The notes under the pieces are model-generated. The model was not told the origin of the DNA. It saw only the letters and a program-made list of their open reading frames with translations, and made no database searches. Positions 50,280-57,661 of a stretch of 64,000 bases of DNA are shown here, piece after piece (the first letter of the stretch is position 1; every line of letters starts with the position of its first letter). The position numbers and the translations under genes were made by a program. This DNA is from CADEED01 sp043747875 (GTDB lineage Bacteria; Pseudomonadota; Gammaproteobacteria; Steroidobacterales; Steroidobacteraceae): positions 1 through 64,000 of the forward strand of contig JAYTOI010000173.1 of the NCBI GenBank assembly GCA_043747875.1, written 5' to 3'.

Positions 50280-51131
50280 ATGAATCCGGGCCGCACTCCA
50301 AAATTCACGCCGCTGGTGGCGGTGTTCGCGCTCGCGGCACTCGGCGCTGTCGCGGGGTGCGCGAAGGTCATCGTGCGCCCCGACGGCGAGCTGCCCAAGC
50401 CGCTGATCCTCTCGACGCCCGCGAAGGTGGGCGTCGTGATCACGCCCGAGACCGGCAACTACGTGCACAAGGAATCTCGCGCCAGCGTCGACTACGAGGC
50501 GCAGCTCGGCGATTCGCACAGGCGCCTGATGGAGGAGATCTTCCGCGCCGAGTTCCGCGAAGTGAAGCTGTTCGATAGCATCGACGCGGCGCGCCTCGAA
50601 CCGGGGCTGCAGGCCATCTTCGAGCCGCGTATCGAGCAGTTCTCGTTTGCCAATGCGAAGGAGACCGGCGGCGTGTACTGCGCCGTCACGATCCGCTACC
50701 AGATCCTGATCTATGCGCCCACCGGCGAGCTGGTCGACACGCTGTCGCTCACGGGATACGGCAGCGGACCCGCGCCCAAGATCGGCAACGGCGAGGAAGA
50801 GCTCGCGATTGCCGGCTACGCGGCCATGCGCGACGCGGCCGCGAAATTCCTCACGCAGTTCCAGGGGCTGGAGGTGGCGAAGCCGCTGCTCGCCTCCCAG
50901 CCGCTGCAGCCGAAGGCGGTGCTGGAGCCGGGCAGCGCGGCCGCCGTAGCGGCAGAGGCCCTGGTGATCATCGAGATGGTGCCGATCAACGATCCACCGG
51001 TCGTGCAGACCTCGACCCCGGCCCCGACGACTACTTCTTCTCTTCCGGCTTCTTCTCTTCCGGCTTCGGCTCCGGCGCCGGCTTCTCCTCCGCCTTCCCA
51101 GATGACGACGACGCCCCTTCAGTCGAGGTAG
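50280..51131 (+). CDS. Lipoprotein closing the kinase/vWA cluster (283 aa)
   Basis: A lipoprotein: MNPGRTPKFTPLVAVFALA..., lipobox A-V-A-G-C around residue 27. The mature part has KVGVVITPETGNYVHKESRASVDYEAQLGDSHRRLMEEIFRA, IFEPRIEQFSFANAKETGG and YQILIYAPTGELVDTLSLTGYG, a beta-alpha layout common in periplasmic domains of unknown function. It ends in a low-complexity Ala/Ser/Pro tail that overlaps, tail to tail, the last 101 bp of the minus-strand TPR/TonB gene. It starts 11 bp after vWA protein 2, so it ends the plus-strand operon. Unknown family. Confidence 0.78.
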   Translation: MNPGRTPKFTPLVAVFALAALGAVAGCAKVIVRPDGELPKPLILSTPAKVGVVITPETGNYVHKESRASVDYEAQLGDSHRRLMEEIFRAEFREVKLFDSIDAARLEPGLQAIFEPRIEQFSFANAKETGGVYCAVTIRYQILIYAPTGELVDTLSLTGYGSGPAPKIGNGEEELAIAGYAAMRDAAAKFLTQFQGLEVAKPLLASQPLQPKAVLEPGSAAAVAAEALVIIEMVPINDPPVVQTSTPAPTTTSSLPASSLPASAPAPASPPPSQMTTTPLQSR

Positions 51132-52464
51132 TCGCCGCCCTGACGAGCACGCGCTCGAGGAAGACTACGTCGTTCGTCGGCACGGCCGCTCCATTCTCGA
51201 TGCGCGGCGCGTAGCGCGAGCGGCGCATCGACGCCACCGAATTGCGCACCACGTCTTCCGGCACGTCGGTGGTGGGCGAGGTGACATTGTCGAGCCGGCC
51301 GTCGCGATCCACCGTGAACCGCAACTCCACGATCTTCACGATCGCTTCGGCGGGATCGAGCTTGGAGCGATCCACCGAGCTGATCGATGGCCGATACGCC
51401 AGCAGGCGCGGGGTCTCCAGCACATGTGTGTCGCCCGCGGCGGCAAAGGACTTCCAGGCGTCCGCGTAGCTTTCGTAGGCGCGTCGGAAGCCGTTCGAAA
51501 TCAGGAACCAGTCGCCGAGATCGGTGAGCACCTCGCCCCGCATTTTCTGATCGACGGGCGTGTTGCCATCGACGATGGCGAGCGCCGACGTCAGCGATGC
51601 CTCGCCGCGCCGCTGCGTCGTGCCGTCACTGAACACGGACGCGCCATTGGTGCCGGTGTTGAACGTGGCGCCGGTGTCGGCGCCTTCGACGCCGTAGAAC
51701 GCCTCGAGCCGGAACGAGCGTGCGATACCGCGCAGCGGCTGGACGCGGCGCGGATCCGTCTCGGTGGAATTCCTGCTGACCAGCGCGAGCGCGCGCTCGT
51801 ACACCGCGCGCTCGGTGGTGAAGCGCCGGTCGGCCTCGTACCAGCGCGCGAGCTTTTCGAGACGGCCGAGCAGCTTGATGGACGAGCGGCCGTATGCCGC
51901 CTCCTCGACGCGCAACGCGTAGGTGCTTTCTTTCTCGGCCTCGGCGTAGCGGCCCGTGGCCGCGTATGCCTCGACGAGCGCGTCGATGAACTCGACCTGC
52001 CCGATGTTGAAGAGGCCGTCGGTGTTGCGTGACAGGTCCGCGGCGCGCTTCAGCGCCACCACCGCGGATTCCGCGTCGCGCGCGCCGAGGAAGCTGACGC
52101 CAAGACCGTGCAGCGGACGGATCTGCTGCTTGTCGGCCAGCGTCGACTTCGACTGCAGGATGCGCAGCGACCGCTGATAGATCTCGATGGCGTCGGAATA
52201 GTGGCCGAGCTTGAGGTGCACGGTCGCGAGGTTCGCGAGCGGCGTGGTCAGCGGCAGTTCTTCCGGGCCGTACTGCTCCTCGGTGAGCTTCACGAGCTTC
52301 TCGGCGAGCGGCTGGGCATCCGCGTAGCGCTTTTCGTCGAACTGGACGCGGAATTCCTTGTAGATGACGTTGCGGTCCGCGTCCGTGACCGCGAGCGCCG
52401 GCCAGGCAACAGAGACGGCGAGGAGGGTGCCGCCGAGCCACCCAAGCGAATTACGTGCAGCCAT
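51031..52464 (-). CDS. Periplasmic TPR protein with TonB C-terminal-like domain
   Basis: A 477-residue exported protein. Signal peptide MAARNSLGWLGGTLLAVSVAWPALA. Helical TPR-like repeats fill the middle (about 35-290: DAQPLAEKLVKLTEEQYGPEE, HYSDAIEIYQRSLRILQ). A TonB-C-like module follows (about 370-455: VKIVELRFTVDRDGRLDNVTSP, VRNSVASMRRSRYAP, PTNDVVFLERVL) and a Lys/Glu/Pro tail ends the chain. It is not an ordinary TonB because there is no cytoplasmic anchor; such proteins may link envelope complexes. It is the last gene of the DUF1475-DUF2062-methyltransferase operon, 12 bp after the methyltransferase stop. Confidence 0.8.
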   Translation of the reverse strand: MAARNSLGWLGGTLLAVSVAWPALAVTDADRNVIYKEFRVQFDEKRYADAQPLAEKLVKLTEEQYGPEELPLTTPLANLATVHLKLGHYSDAIEIYQRSLRILQSKSTLADKQQIRPLHGLGVSFLGARDAESAVVALKRAADLSRNTDGLFNIGQVEFIDALVEAYAATGRYAEAEKESTYALRVEEAAYGRSSIKLLGRLEKLARWYEADRRFTTERAVYERALALVSRNSTETDPRRVQPLRGIARSFRLEAFYGVEGADTGATFNTGTNGASVFSDGTTQRRGEASLTSALAIVDGNTPVDQKMRGEVLTDLGDWFLISNGFRRAYESYADAWKSFAAAGDTHVLETPRLLAYRPSISSVDRSKLDPAEAIVKIVELRFTVDRDGRLDNVTSPTTDVPEDVVRNSVASMRRSRYAPRIENGAAVPTNDVVFLERVLVRAATTSTEGASSSSGKAEEKPAPEPKPEEKKPEEKK

Positions 52465-52476
52465 ATGCGCCCGAGA

Positions 52477-53565
52477 CTACCGCTTTTCAAACAGGTAATG
52501 CGACACAAGCCACTCGCGGCCGCCGTCATATCCCCACAGTTCCGCGCACGCCATGAAAAACACGCGCCAATACACCCACCAGCGCCGCGCCTGACGGTCC
52601 CCATAGGTGCGCGCGAGCACGGGCATCAGCGCATCCCGATTCCGGTCCATGTTCTGCAGCCACGCCTCGCTGGTGAGCTGGTAGTGCCAGCCGGGAACCT
52701 GCCAGTGATCGACGAGCACCACGCTGCGTTGGAAATACAGCAGCAGGTCGTCGCTTGGCATGATGCCGCCCGTGAAGAAGTAGCGCGCCATCCAGTCCGT
52801 CTCGTCGCGCACCTCGAAGGGGTACGCGAAGCGGTTGTGCGTGAAGAGGTGAACAAAGAGCGTAGCGGTCGGCGCCATCCACGATGCGACGCGCTCGAGC
52901 AGCGTGTCGTAGTTGCGCATGTGCTCGAACATCTCGACCGACACGACGCGGTCGAATTGCGTCCCCTGCGGAAACGACAGTACGTTTACGTCGCAGGTGA
53001 CCACCTCGAGATTGCGCAAGCCGCGGGCGCTCGCCGCCGCGTCGATGTGCTCCTTCTGCGTGCGGGAGTTGGACACCGCGGTGATGCGTGCGTTCGGATA
53101 GTGAGAGGCCATCCACAGGCTCAAACTACCCCAGCCGCAGCCGAGCTCGAGGACGCGCTCGCCGTCGGCCAGCCGCGCACGCTCGCAGGTCAGCGCCAGC
53201 ATGCGCGCCTCGGCGGCGTCCAGATACTCGGCCGCGCGCGCCCTGGACGGTGCGCCGTCATCGGCACCGGAGGTCCGGCCTGAAGTCGAAAAATAGCAGC
53301 TCGAATATTTCAGGTGCTTGCCGAGCACGCGCCGGTAGAACTCCGTCGGTACCTCGTAGTGCTGCTCGTTGGCCGCCGCGGTCTCGATGGCCACCGGGCT
53401 TGCGCCCAGCGTGCGGATGAACTCGCGCATGCGCAGTTGCTGCAGCTCGGGATCGCGCTGGTCCTCCTCCTCGAGGCGCGCGCCGAGCAGCGCGCGAATG
53501 CGGCGGCGGATCAGGAAATCGGGCACGAGATCGCGCTCGAGCAGCTTCATGGCGAGAGAGGTCAT
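52477..53565 (-). CDS. Cyclopropane-fatty-acid-synthase-like SAM methyltransferase
   Basis: A 362-residue CfaS-family methyltransferase, which adds a methylene or methyl group from S-adenosylmethionine to unsaturated acyl chains of membrane lipids. Family marks are HYEVPTEFYRRVLGKHLKYSSCYF, the SAM-binding VLELGCGWGSLSLWMASHYPNARITAVSNS, the conserved VVSVEMFEHMRNYDTLLER with its Glu/His, and FFTGGIMPSDDLL. The DUF2062 gene overlaps its start by 4 bp (ATGA, start 53565). Since it lacks part of the N-terminal region of classic Cfa, it may act on another lipid. A role in stress-induced membrane modification is likely but not shown. Confidence 0.9.
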   Translation of the reverse strand: MTSLAMKLLERDLVPDFLIRRRIRALLGARLEEEDQRDPELQQLRMREFIRTLGASPVAIETAAANEQHYEVPTEFYRRVLGKHLKYSSCYFSTSGRTSGADDGAPSRARAAEYLDAAEARMLALTCERARLADGERVLELGCGWGSLSLWMASHYPNARITAVSNSRTQKEHIDAAASARGLRNLEVVTCDVNVLSFPQGTQFDRVVSVEMFEHMRNYDTLLERVASWMAPTATLFVHLFTHNRFAYPFEVRDETDWMARYFFTGGIMPSDDLLLYFQRSVVLVDHWQVPGWHYQLTSEAWLQNMDRNRDALMPVLARTYGDRQARRWWVYWRVFFMACAELWGYDGGREWLVSHYLFEKR

Positions 53566-54047
53566 CGGACACCGATTGTGGGTTTGGTGTGTAAGGGAAG
53601 GAGGCCGCGCAACGCCGGCTCGAACCCGCGTGCCAGCACGAAGGCCAGCAGCGGTGCGACCAGCAGCCAGCCGAGCGTCGCGTGCACGATGGCGGTGGCG
53701 AGTATTCGCACCGCTTCGAAGCCGCCGTGGGACAAGAGCGCGAGGCCGGATTCGAGCGTCACCGGGAAACGCGGCGCGGCGGTCAGCAGCTCGCCGAAGC
53801 GCAGGAACGGAATGATCAGCATCAGCTGCAGCGGCGTCAGCAGGTAGTTCACGAGCTGGATCGCGGGCAGGTTGAGCCGCAGCGCGAGCGCCACGATCGC
53901 GCACAGCACCGTCGAGACGCCGAGCACCGGCACGATGCCGATGGTGACTCCGAGCGCGAGGCTCAGGGCCAGTTCGCGTGGCGTCGCGCCGGCGCGCAAC
54001 AGCCGGATCAGCGGGTCGACGAGGCGGCGTTGCAGGAACCCATTCAT
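53562..54047 (-). CDS. DUF2062 membrane protein
   Basis: A 161-residue membrane protein with the DUF2062 signature: RELALSLALGVTIGIVPVLGVSTVL, then RLNLPAIQLVNYLLTPLQLMLIIPFLRFGE, followed by a C-terminal helix pair (ATAIVHATLGWLLVAPLLAFVLA). Such proteins are often encoded near glycosyltransferase or lipid genes; function unknown. ATG 54047 starts the recognisable domain; the longer frame lacks support. Its stop overlaps the methyltransferase start (ATGA) and the DUF1475 gene lies 23 bp upstream. Confidence 0.85.
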   Translation of the reverse strand: MNGFLQRRLVDPLIRLLRAGATPRELALSLALGVTIGIVPVLGVSTVLCAIVALALRLNLPAIQLVNYLLTPLQLMLIIPFLRFGELLTAAPRFPVTLESGLALLSHGGFEAVRILATAIVHATLGWLLVAPLLAFVLARGFEPALRGLLPLHTKPTIGVR

Positions 54048-54070
54048 TCGAGACTCAGGCACCCGCGACC

Positions 54071-54415
54071 CTAAGGATTCCGGTCCGACAGCAGCAGGCC
54101 CATCGAGTCGTCCGGCCCCAGTCGCGCCAATTGGCGCAGCATGTAGGCCGCCATTGCGATGTTGCCGAGAAGCATGATGCCTACGAACCACGTCACGCGC
54201 GGCAACGCGCGCATCTCCTTCCAGAGCACCCAGACGTAGAACGTGATGAACCCATAGTAGGCGTCGACCAGCGTCGCGATGGTCCAGAGGTTGTCAGGCG
54301 CGGTGGTCAGACCGCCCCAATCGAGCACCGACTGCTGCGTGCTCACCCAGATGGTCCAGCCGGCGAGCGACACGAGGATGAATGCGAACAGCAGCTGCAA
54401 GCGGCGTTTGTGCAT
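54071..54415 (-). CDS. DUF1475-like small membrane protein
   Basis: A 114-residue protein with about three membrane helices: MHKRRLQLLFAFILVSLAGWTIW, LVDAYYGFITFYVWVLWKE and VTWFVGIMLLGNIAMAAYML. The D-A-Y-x-G-F segment in the second helix is the mark of the DUF1475 family as I recall it. Function unknown. An upstream in-frame ATG at 54457 would add 14 residues; 54415 gives the natural start. First gene of the four-gene minus-strand lipid/envelope operon; 138 bp separate it from the divergent FMN reductase. Confidence 0.75.
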   Translation of the reverse strand: MHKRRLQLLFAFILVSLAGWTIWVSTQQSVLDWGGLTTAPDNLWTIATLVDAYYGFITFYVWVLWKEMRALPRVTWFVGIMLLGNIAMAAYMLRQLARLGPDDSMGLLLSDRNP

Positions 54416-54553
54416 CGCGGCGTTCCGATGTGGGGTACCTGCCCAGACTACGACCACGGTGGGGTCTTGGATGCAGCGCGCGGGTGCGCCACTCTCCTAC
54501 AAATAAGGCGCCACGGTTTTGCGATGATTTGCCGTTCACAAGGAGCCTTTAGA

Positions 54554-55105
54554 ATGCCCAAGCAAATCGGTTACATCGTCGGCAGCCTCCGCAAGGATTC
54601 GATCAATCGCAAACTCGTCACCGCGTTGGTAAAGCTCGCGCCCGCGGATTTCACCCTCAAGGAGCTCAAGATCGGCGACCTGCCGCTGTACAATCAGGAC
54701 GATGATTCGAACCAGGGGCCGCAGGTGCAGCGGCTCAAAAGCGAGCTGCGCGCGGTGGACGCCGTGATCTTCGCGACCCCCGAATACAACCGCTCCATAC
54801 CGGGAGTGCTCAAGAACGCGCTCGATCACGCCTCGCGCCCGTACGGGCAGAGTGCGTGGCAGGGAAAACCGGCGGGTATCATCGGCGCGTCGGTCGGTGC
54901 GGTCGGCAGCGCGGTGGCGCAATCGCACTTGCGCGGCATCCTGGGCTATCTCGACATGCCGACGCTTGGCTCGCCCGAGGCTTATTTTCACGTGAAGGAT
55001 GGTTTCTTCGACGACGCGGGGAACATCGGAAACCCCGAGACCCGGAAATTCCTGCACGGGTGGATGGACAAGTACGTCGTGTGGGTGAAGCGCCTCACCG
55101 GCTGA
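54554..55105 (+). CDS. NAD(P)H-dependent FMN reductase (ChrR/ArsH-like flavodoxin fold)
   Basis: A 183-residue flavoprotein of the NADPH-dependent FMN reductase family, which reduces quinones, chromate or other acceptors. The FMN phosphate loop is YIVGSLRKDSINRKL (residues ~7-21), and the hallmark FATPEYNRSIPGVLKNALDHASRP lies in the middle. GASVGAVGSAVAQSHLRGIL follows. AAGGAGCC before the ATG (54554) is a good ribosome binding site. The product is a soluble cytoplasmic homotetramer in known relatives such as ChrR. The secreted beta-helix gene follows 26 bp later, without clear functional link. Confidence 0.93.
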   Translation: MPKQIGYIVGSLRKDSINRKLVTALVKLAPADFTLKELKIGDLPLYNQDDDSNQGPQVQRLKSELRAVDAVIFATPEYNRSIPGVLKNALDHASRPYGQSAWQGKPAGIIGASVGAVGSAVAQSHLRGILGYLDMPTLGSPEAYFHVKDGFFDDAGNIGNPETRKFLHGWMDKYVVWVKRLTG

Positions 55106-55131
55106 TAAATGCGCAAGGGAGATATTCGAAG

Positions 55132-56700
55132 ATGCGAAAATTGACAACGGTCGCGATCATCGCGGGCCTCCTCTGGGTGGTGCAGGCGGCGCCTGCGGGC
55201 GCGCAGAACATCGAGTGGAAATTCGCCGGTGACTATCCGGGCGCCGACATCGGCGCGAAGGTCATGGCGGCGGTCGCGGATTTGCCGCCTTCGGGCGGTC
55301 TCGTGCGCCTTCCGTGCGGCCTGCACGACTTCACGACGCCGATCGTGCTGACGACCAATATCACGCTCGAAGGCTGTGGCAACGGCTACTTCGGACGTTT
55401 CGGAACGCGCCTGCTGTGGACCGGCGCGGGCGGAACCCTGATCCGGCTGACTGGCGGCCACGTCACGGCCCACATCCGGAATTTTTCCATCGACAATATC
55501 GGCTCGGCTGAGGTGGCGATCGACATCGACGACGACGCCGTGAGCAGCACGGTCGAGTCGATCACCGTGCGGCCGCAGATTGGATTCTCCGTCGCATGCG
55601 TCCGCATCGGCTACGCCGGCTCGGTGGTCGACATCACCCTGCGCGACGTCTACTGCCGCAACAACCGCATCGGGCTGCTTGCGCTGCACGTCAACGGCCA
55701 CCTCGTGATCGACCATTCGCGCTTCAAGCAGAATCTCGAGCACGAGGCAGTGTTCGGCACCGACTCCACGTTCGTCTACTCGCTGCATTCGTTCGGCTCG
55801 CTCTACGAGGCGCGCCGCGATCACACCGCGGTCGTGCTCAACCGCGTCGCTGGCGGCACCTTCGTCGGCGACTATTTCGAGCACGGCGGCAACGGCTACG
55901 CACTCGAGATCCCATCGACGGCGCATTCGGCCAACGGCATCTCGATCTCGGACTCCTATTTCGCGAGCGATGGCGACTCGACCGCGGCGATCCGCGTAAA
56001 CAACCCGGCGGCGTTCCTCAGTGTCACGAGCTCGCGCTTCGATGGATATGTGACGCGTGCCGTCGCCGTCCAGAACGACGCGGCCGCGCGCGTGCTCTTC
56101 ATCGGCAACGACCTGCCTTTCTCCGGCGCGCGCGAAACGTCCAACATCGCCGGCGTAACCTCCTTCTCCAACTCCGCCGCGAACGTGCCGAACCCCGACG
56201 CGCGCTTCCCCGACAACATCGTGGCCGGGCGGCAGTTGCAATCGAACGCGCCACGCGGCGTGGCGCCACTCGTGGTCACCTCCGATGCGCGGGTCGCGAA
56301 TCTCAATGCGGATCTGCTCGATGGCCGCGACTGGGGCTCGCCGGGAGGGATCGGCGTGGCCGCGCCCGCGCTGGGCAGTTTCACGGCGCTCGAGGCGTCG
56401 AGTCTGCGCGTCGGCGGCGGTACCCAGATCCGCCAGCACCTGTCCAGCGTGACGACGCTCGATTTCGGCGCTTGGACGGGCGTGGGCTGCCAGATCCGCG
56501 CGATCGCGTTCGCGAACGCGGCAGATGGCGACTCGATCGTGCTCGGCGTTCCCGGGGCGCTCGCGCAGATCGCGGACGTCCAGTACACCGCATTCGTCGC
56601 GGGGCCCGGCGCCGTCACGATTCGCGCTTGCAAGGCGACGACGGGCGGCACCGCCGACCCGCGGCCCGCTGCGCTGCGCGTCGACCTGTGGAAACATTGA
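55132..56700 (+). CDS. Secreted right-handed beta-helix protein with phage-tail-like C-terminus
   Basis: A 522-residue exported protein. Signal peptide MRKLTTVAIIAGLLWVVQAAPAGA. Residues ~25-370 look like a parallel beta-helix (pectate-lyase-type): PSGGLVRLPCGLHDFT, TNITLEGCGNGYFG, then repeated short strands such as GISISDSYFASDGD and AFLSVTSSRFDGY. From ~390 the chain changes to text typical of phage tail spikes and fibres: RVANLNADLLDGRDW, PALGSFTALEASSLRVGG, with a final LSSVTTLDFGAW domain. No catalytic signature is seen. It may be a surface polysaccharide-binding or -cleaving protein, or a domesticated tail spike; inference. Confidence 0.8.
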   Translation: MRKLTTVAIIAGLLWVVQAAPAGAQNIEWKFAGDYPGADIGAKVMAAVADLPPSGGLVRLPCGLHDFTTPIVLTTNITLEGCGNGYFGRFGTRLLWTGAGGTLIRLTGGHVTAHIRNFSIDNIGSAEVAIDIDDDAVSSTVESITVRPQIGFSVACVRIGYAGSVVDITLRDVYCRNNRIGLLALHVNGHLVIDHSRFKQNLEHEAVFGTDSTFVYSLHSFGSLYEARRDHTAVVLNRVAGGTFVGDYFEHGGNGYALEIPSTAHSANGISISDSYFASDGDSTAAIRVNNPAAFLSVTSSRFDGYVTRAVAVQNDAAARVLFIGNDLPFSGARETSNIAGVTSFSNSAANVPNPDARFPDNIVAGRQLQSNAPRGVAPLVVTSDARVANLNADLLDGRDWGSPGGIGVAAPALGSFTALEASSLRVGGGTQIRQHLSSVTTLDFGAWTGVGCQIRAIAFANAADGDSIVLGVPGALAQIADVQYTAFVAGPGAVTIRACKATTGGTADPRPAALRVDLWKH

Positions 56701-56809
56701 GGCGCGTCTTCCCGGCCGCGCGCTTGTTAGGGCGGACCTCGAGCGTGCGCGCATCGATCCAGGCGAGCCCCGGGACGACCGCGCGACAGTTCTTGTTAAG
56801 CTCGCGCGC

Positions 56810-57529
56810 GTGAGCACCACACCTCGAATAGCGCTCGTCGCCGGCGCCACCGGCCTGGTCGGCGGACTGCTTCTCAACCTGCTGCTGGGCGAATCCGACT
56901 ATGCGCGCGTCTATGCGCTGACGCGCCGGCCGCTGGGCAAGGAGCATCCGAAGCTGGCGAATCGCACGGTGACCTTCCAGAAGCTGGCAGATCAGCTCAA
57001 GGGGCTCACCGCCCACGATGCGTTCTGCGCCCTCGGCACGACCATCGCGGACGCCGGATCGCAAGAGGCCTTCCGCGCGGTGGACGTCGACGCGGTGCTG
57101 TACTTCGCGCGCGCGGCACGCGCCGCCCGGGTTACCCGCTTCGTCGTCGTGTCGTCGGTGGGCGCGAGCTCGAGCTCGAAGAAGTTCTATCTACGCACCA
57201 AGGGCGAGATGGAAGAGGCGGTGTCGGATCTCGGCTTCACCTCGGTCGACATCCTGCAGCCGAGCTTGTTGTTAGGCCCGCGCAAGTCGGTGCGGCCGCT
57301 CGAGATCACCGGCCGCATCTTCGCGCCGCTGCTCAATCCGATGCTCACCGGCGCGCGCGAGGCTTATCGCGCGATCCCGGCCGAGATCGTGGCGCGCGCG
57401 ATGCTCGGCGCATCGCGCCGCGGGGGGCGTGGCATTTATCGCTACTCCTACGGTGCGATCCGGCAGCTCGCCGAAATCCGTCCGCCCCAAACAGTCGCGC
57501 CGCAAAGCCCCAAAAAGCAGCCTGCCTGA
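56810..57529 (+). CDS. NAD(P)-binding oxidoreductase, Rossmann fold (TIP30/HTATIP2-like)
   Basis: A 239-residue atypical short-chain dehydrogenase. The dinucleotide motif is IALVAGATGLVGGLLLNLLL (GATGLVG at ~10-16). VVVSSVGASSSSKKFYLRTKGEMEEAV carries the Ser and the Y-x-x-x-K active pair. QPSLLLGPRKSVRPLE is a further family mark. It matches the group related to TIP30/HTATIP2 and oxidoreductases of the semialdehyde type. The start is the GTG at 56810. Substrate unknown. It follows the beta-helix gene by 109 bp. Confidence 0.9.
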   Translation: MSTTPRIALVAGATGLVGGLLLNLLLGESDYARVYALTRRPLGKEHPKLANRTVTFQKLADQLKGLTAHDAFCALGTTIADAGSQEAFRAVDVDAVLYFARAARAARVTRFVVVSSVGASSSSKKFYLRTKGEMEEAVSDLGFTSVDILQPSLLLGPRKSVRPLEITGRIFAPLLNPMLTGAREAYRAIPAEIVARAMLGASRRGGRGIYRYSYGAIRQLAEIRPPQTVAPQSPKKQPA

Positions 57530-57661
57530 GGTGAACGGCTGCGGCACCCGGCCGCAACCGTGACGCGCCGCGCATTTGCCCGGCCGCGCATTCCGTACAG
57601 TCCGGCCGACAAGGGAACCCACCAGCAAACGTTGCATGGACGCAACGGGTCTCGAATCGGA

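Noticed and set aside
54988..56877. 629-codon frame opposite the beta-helix gene
   Set aside because: Antisense frame with Arg-rich, domain-free product; the plus-strand gene has a signal peptide and coherent fold.
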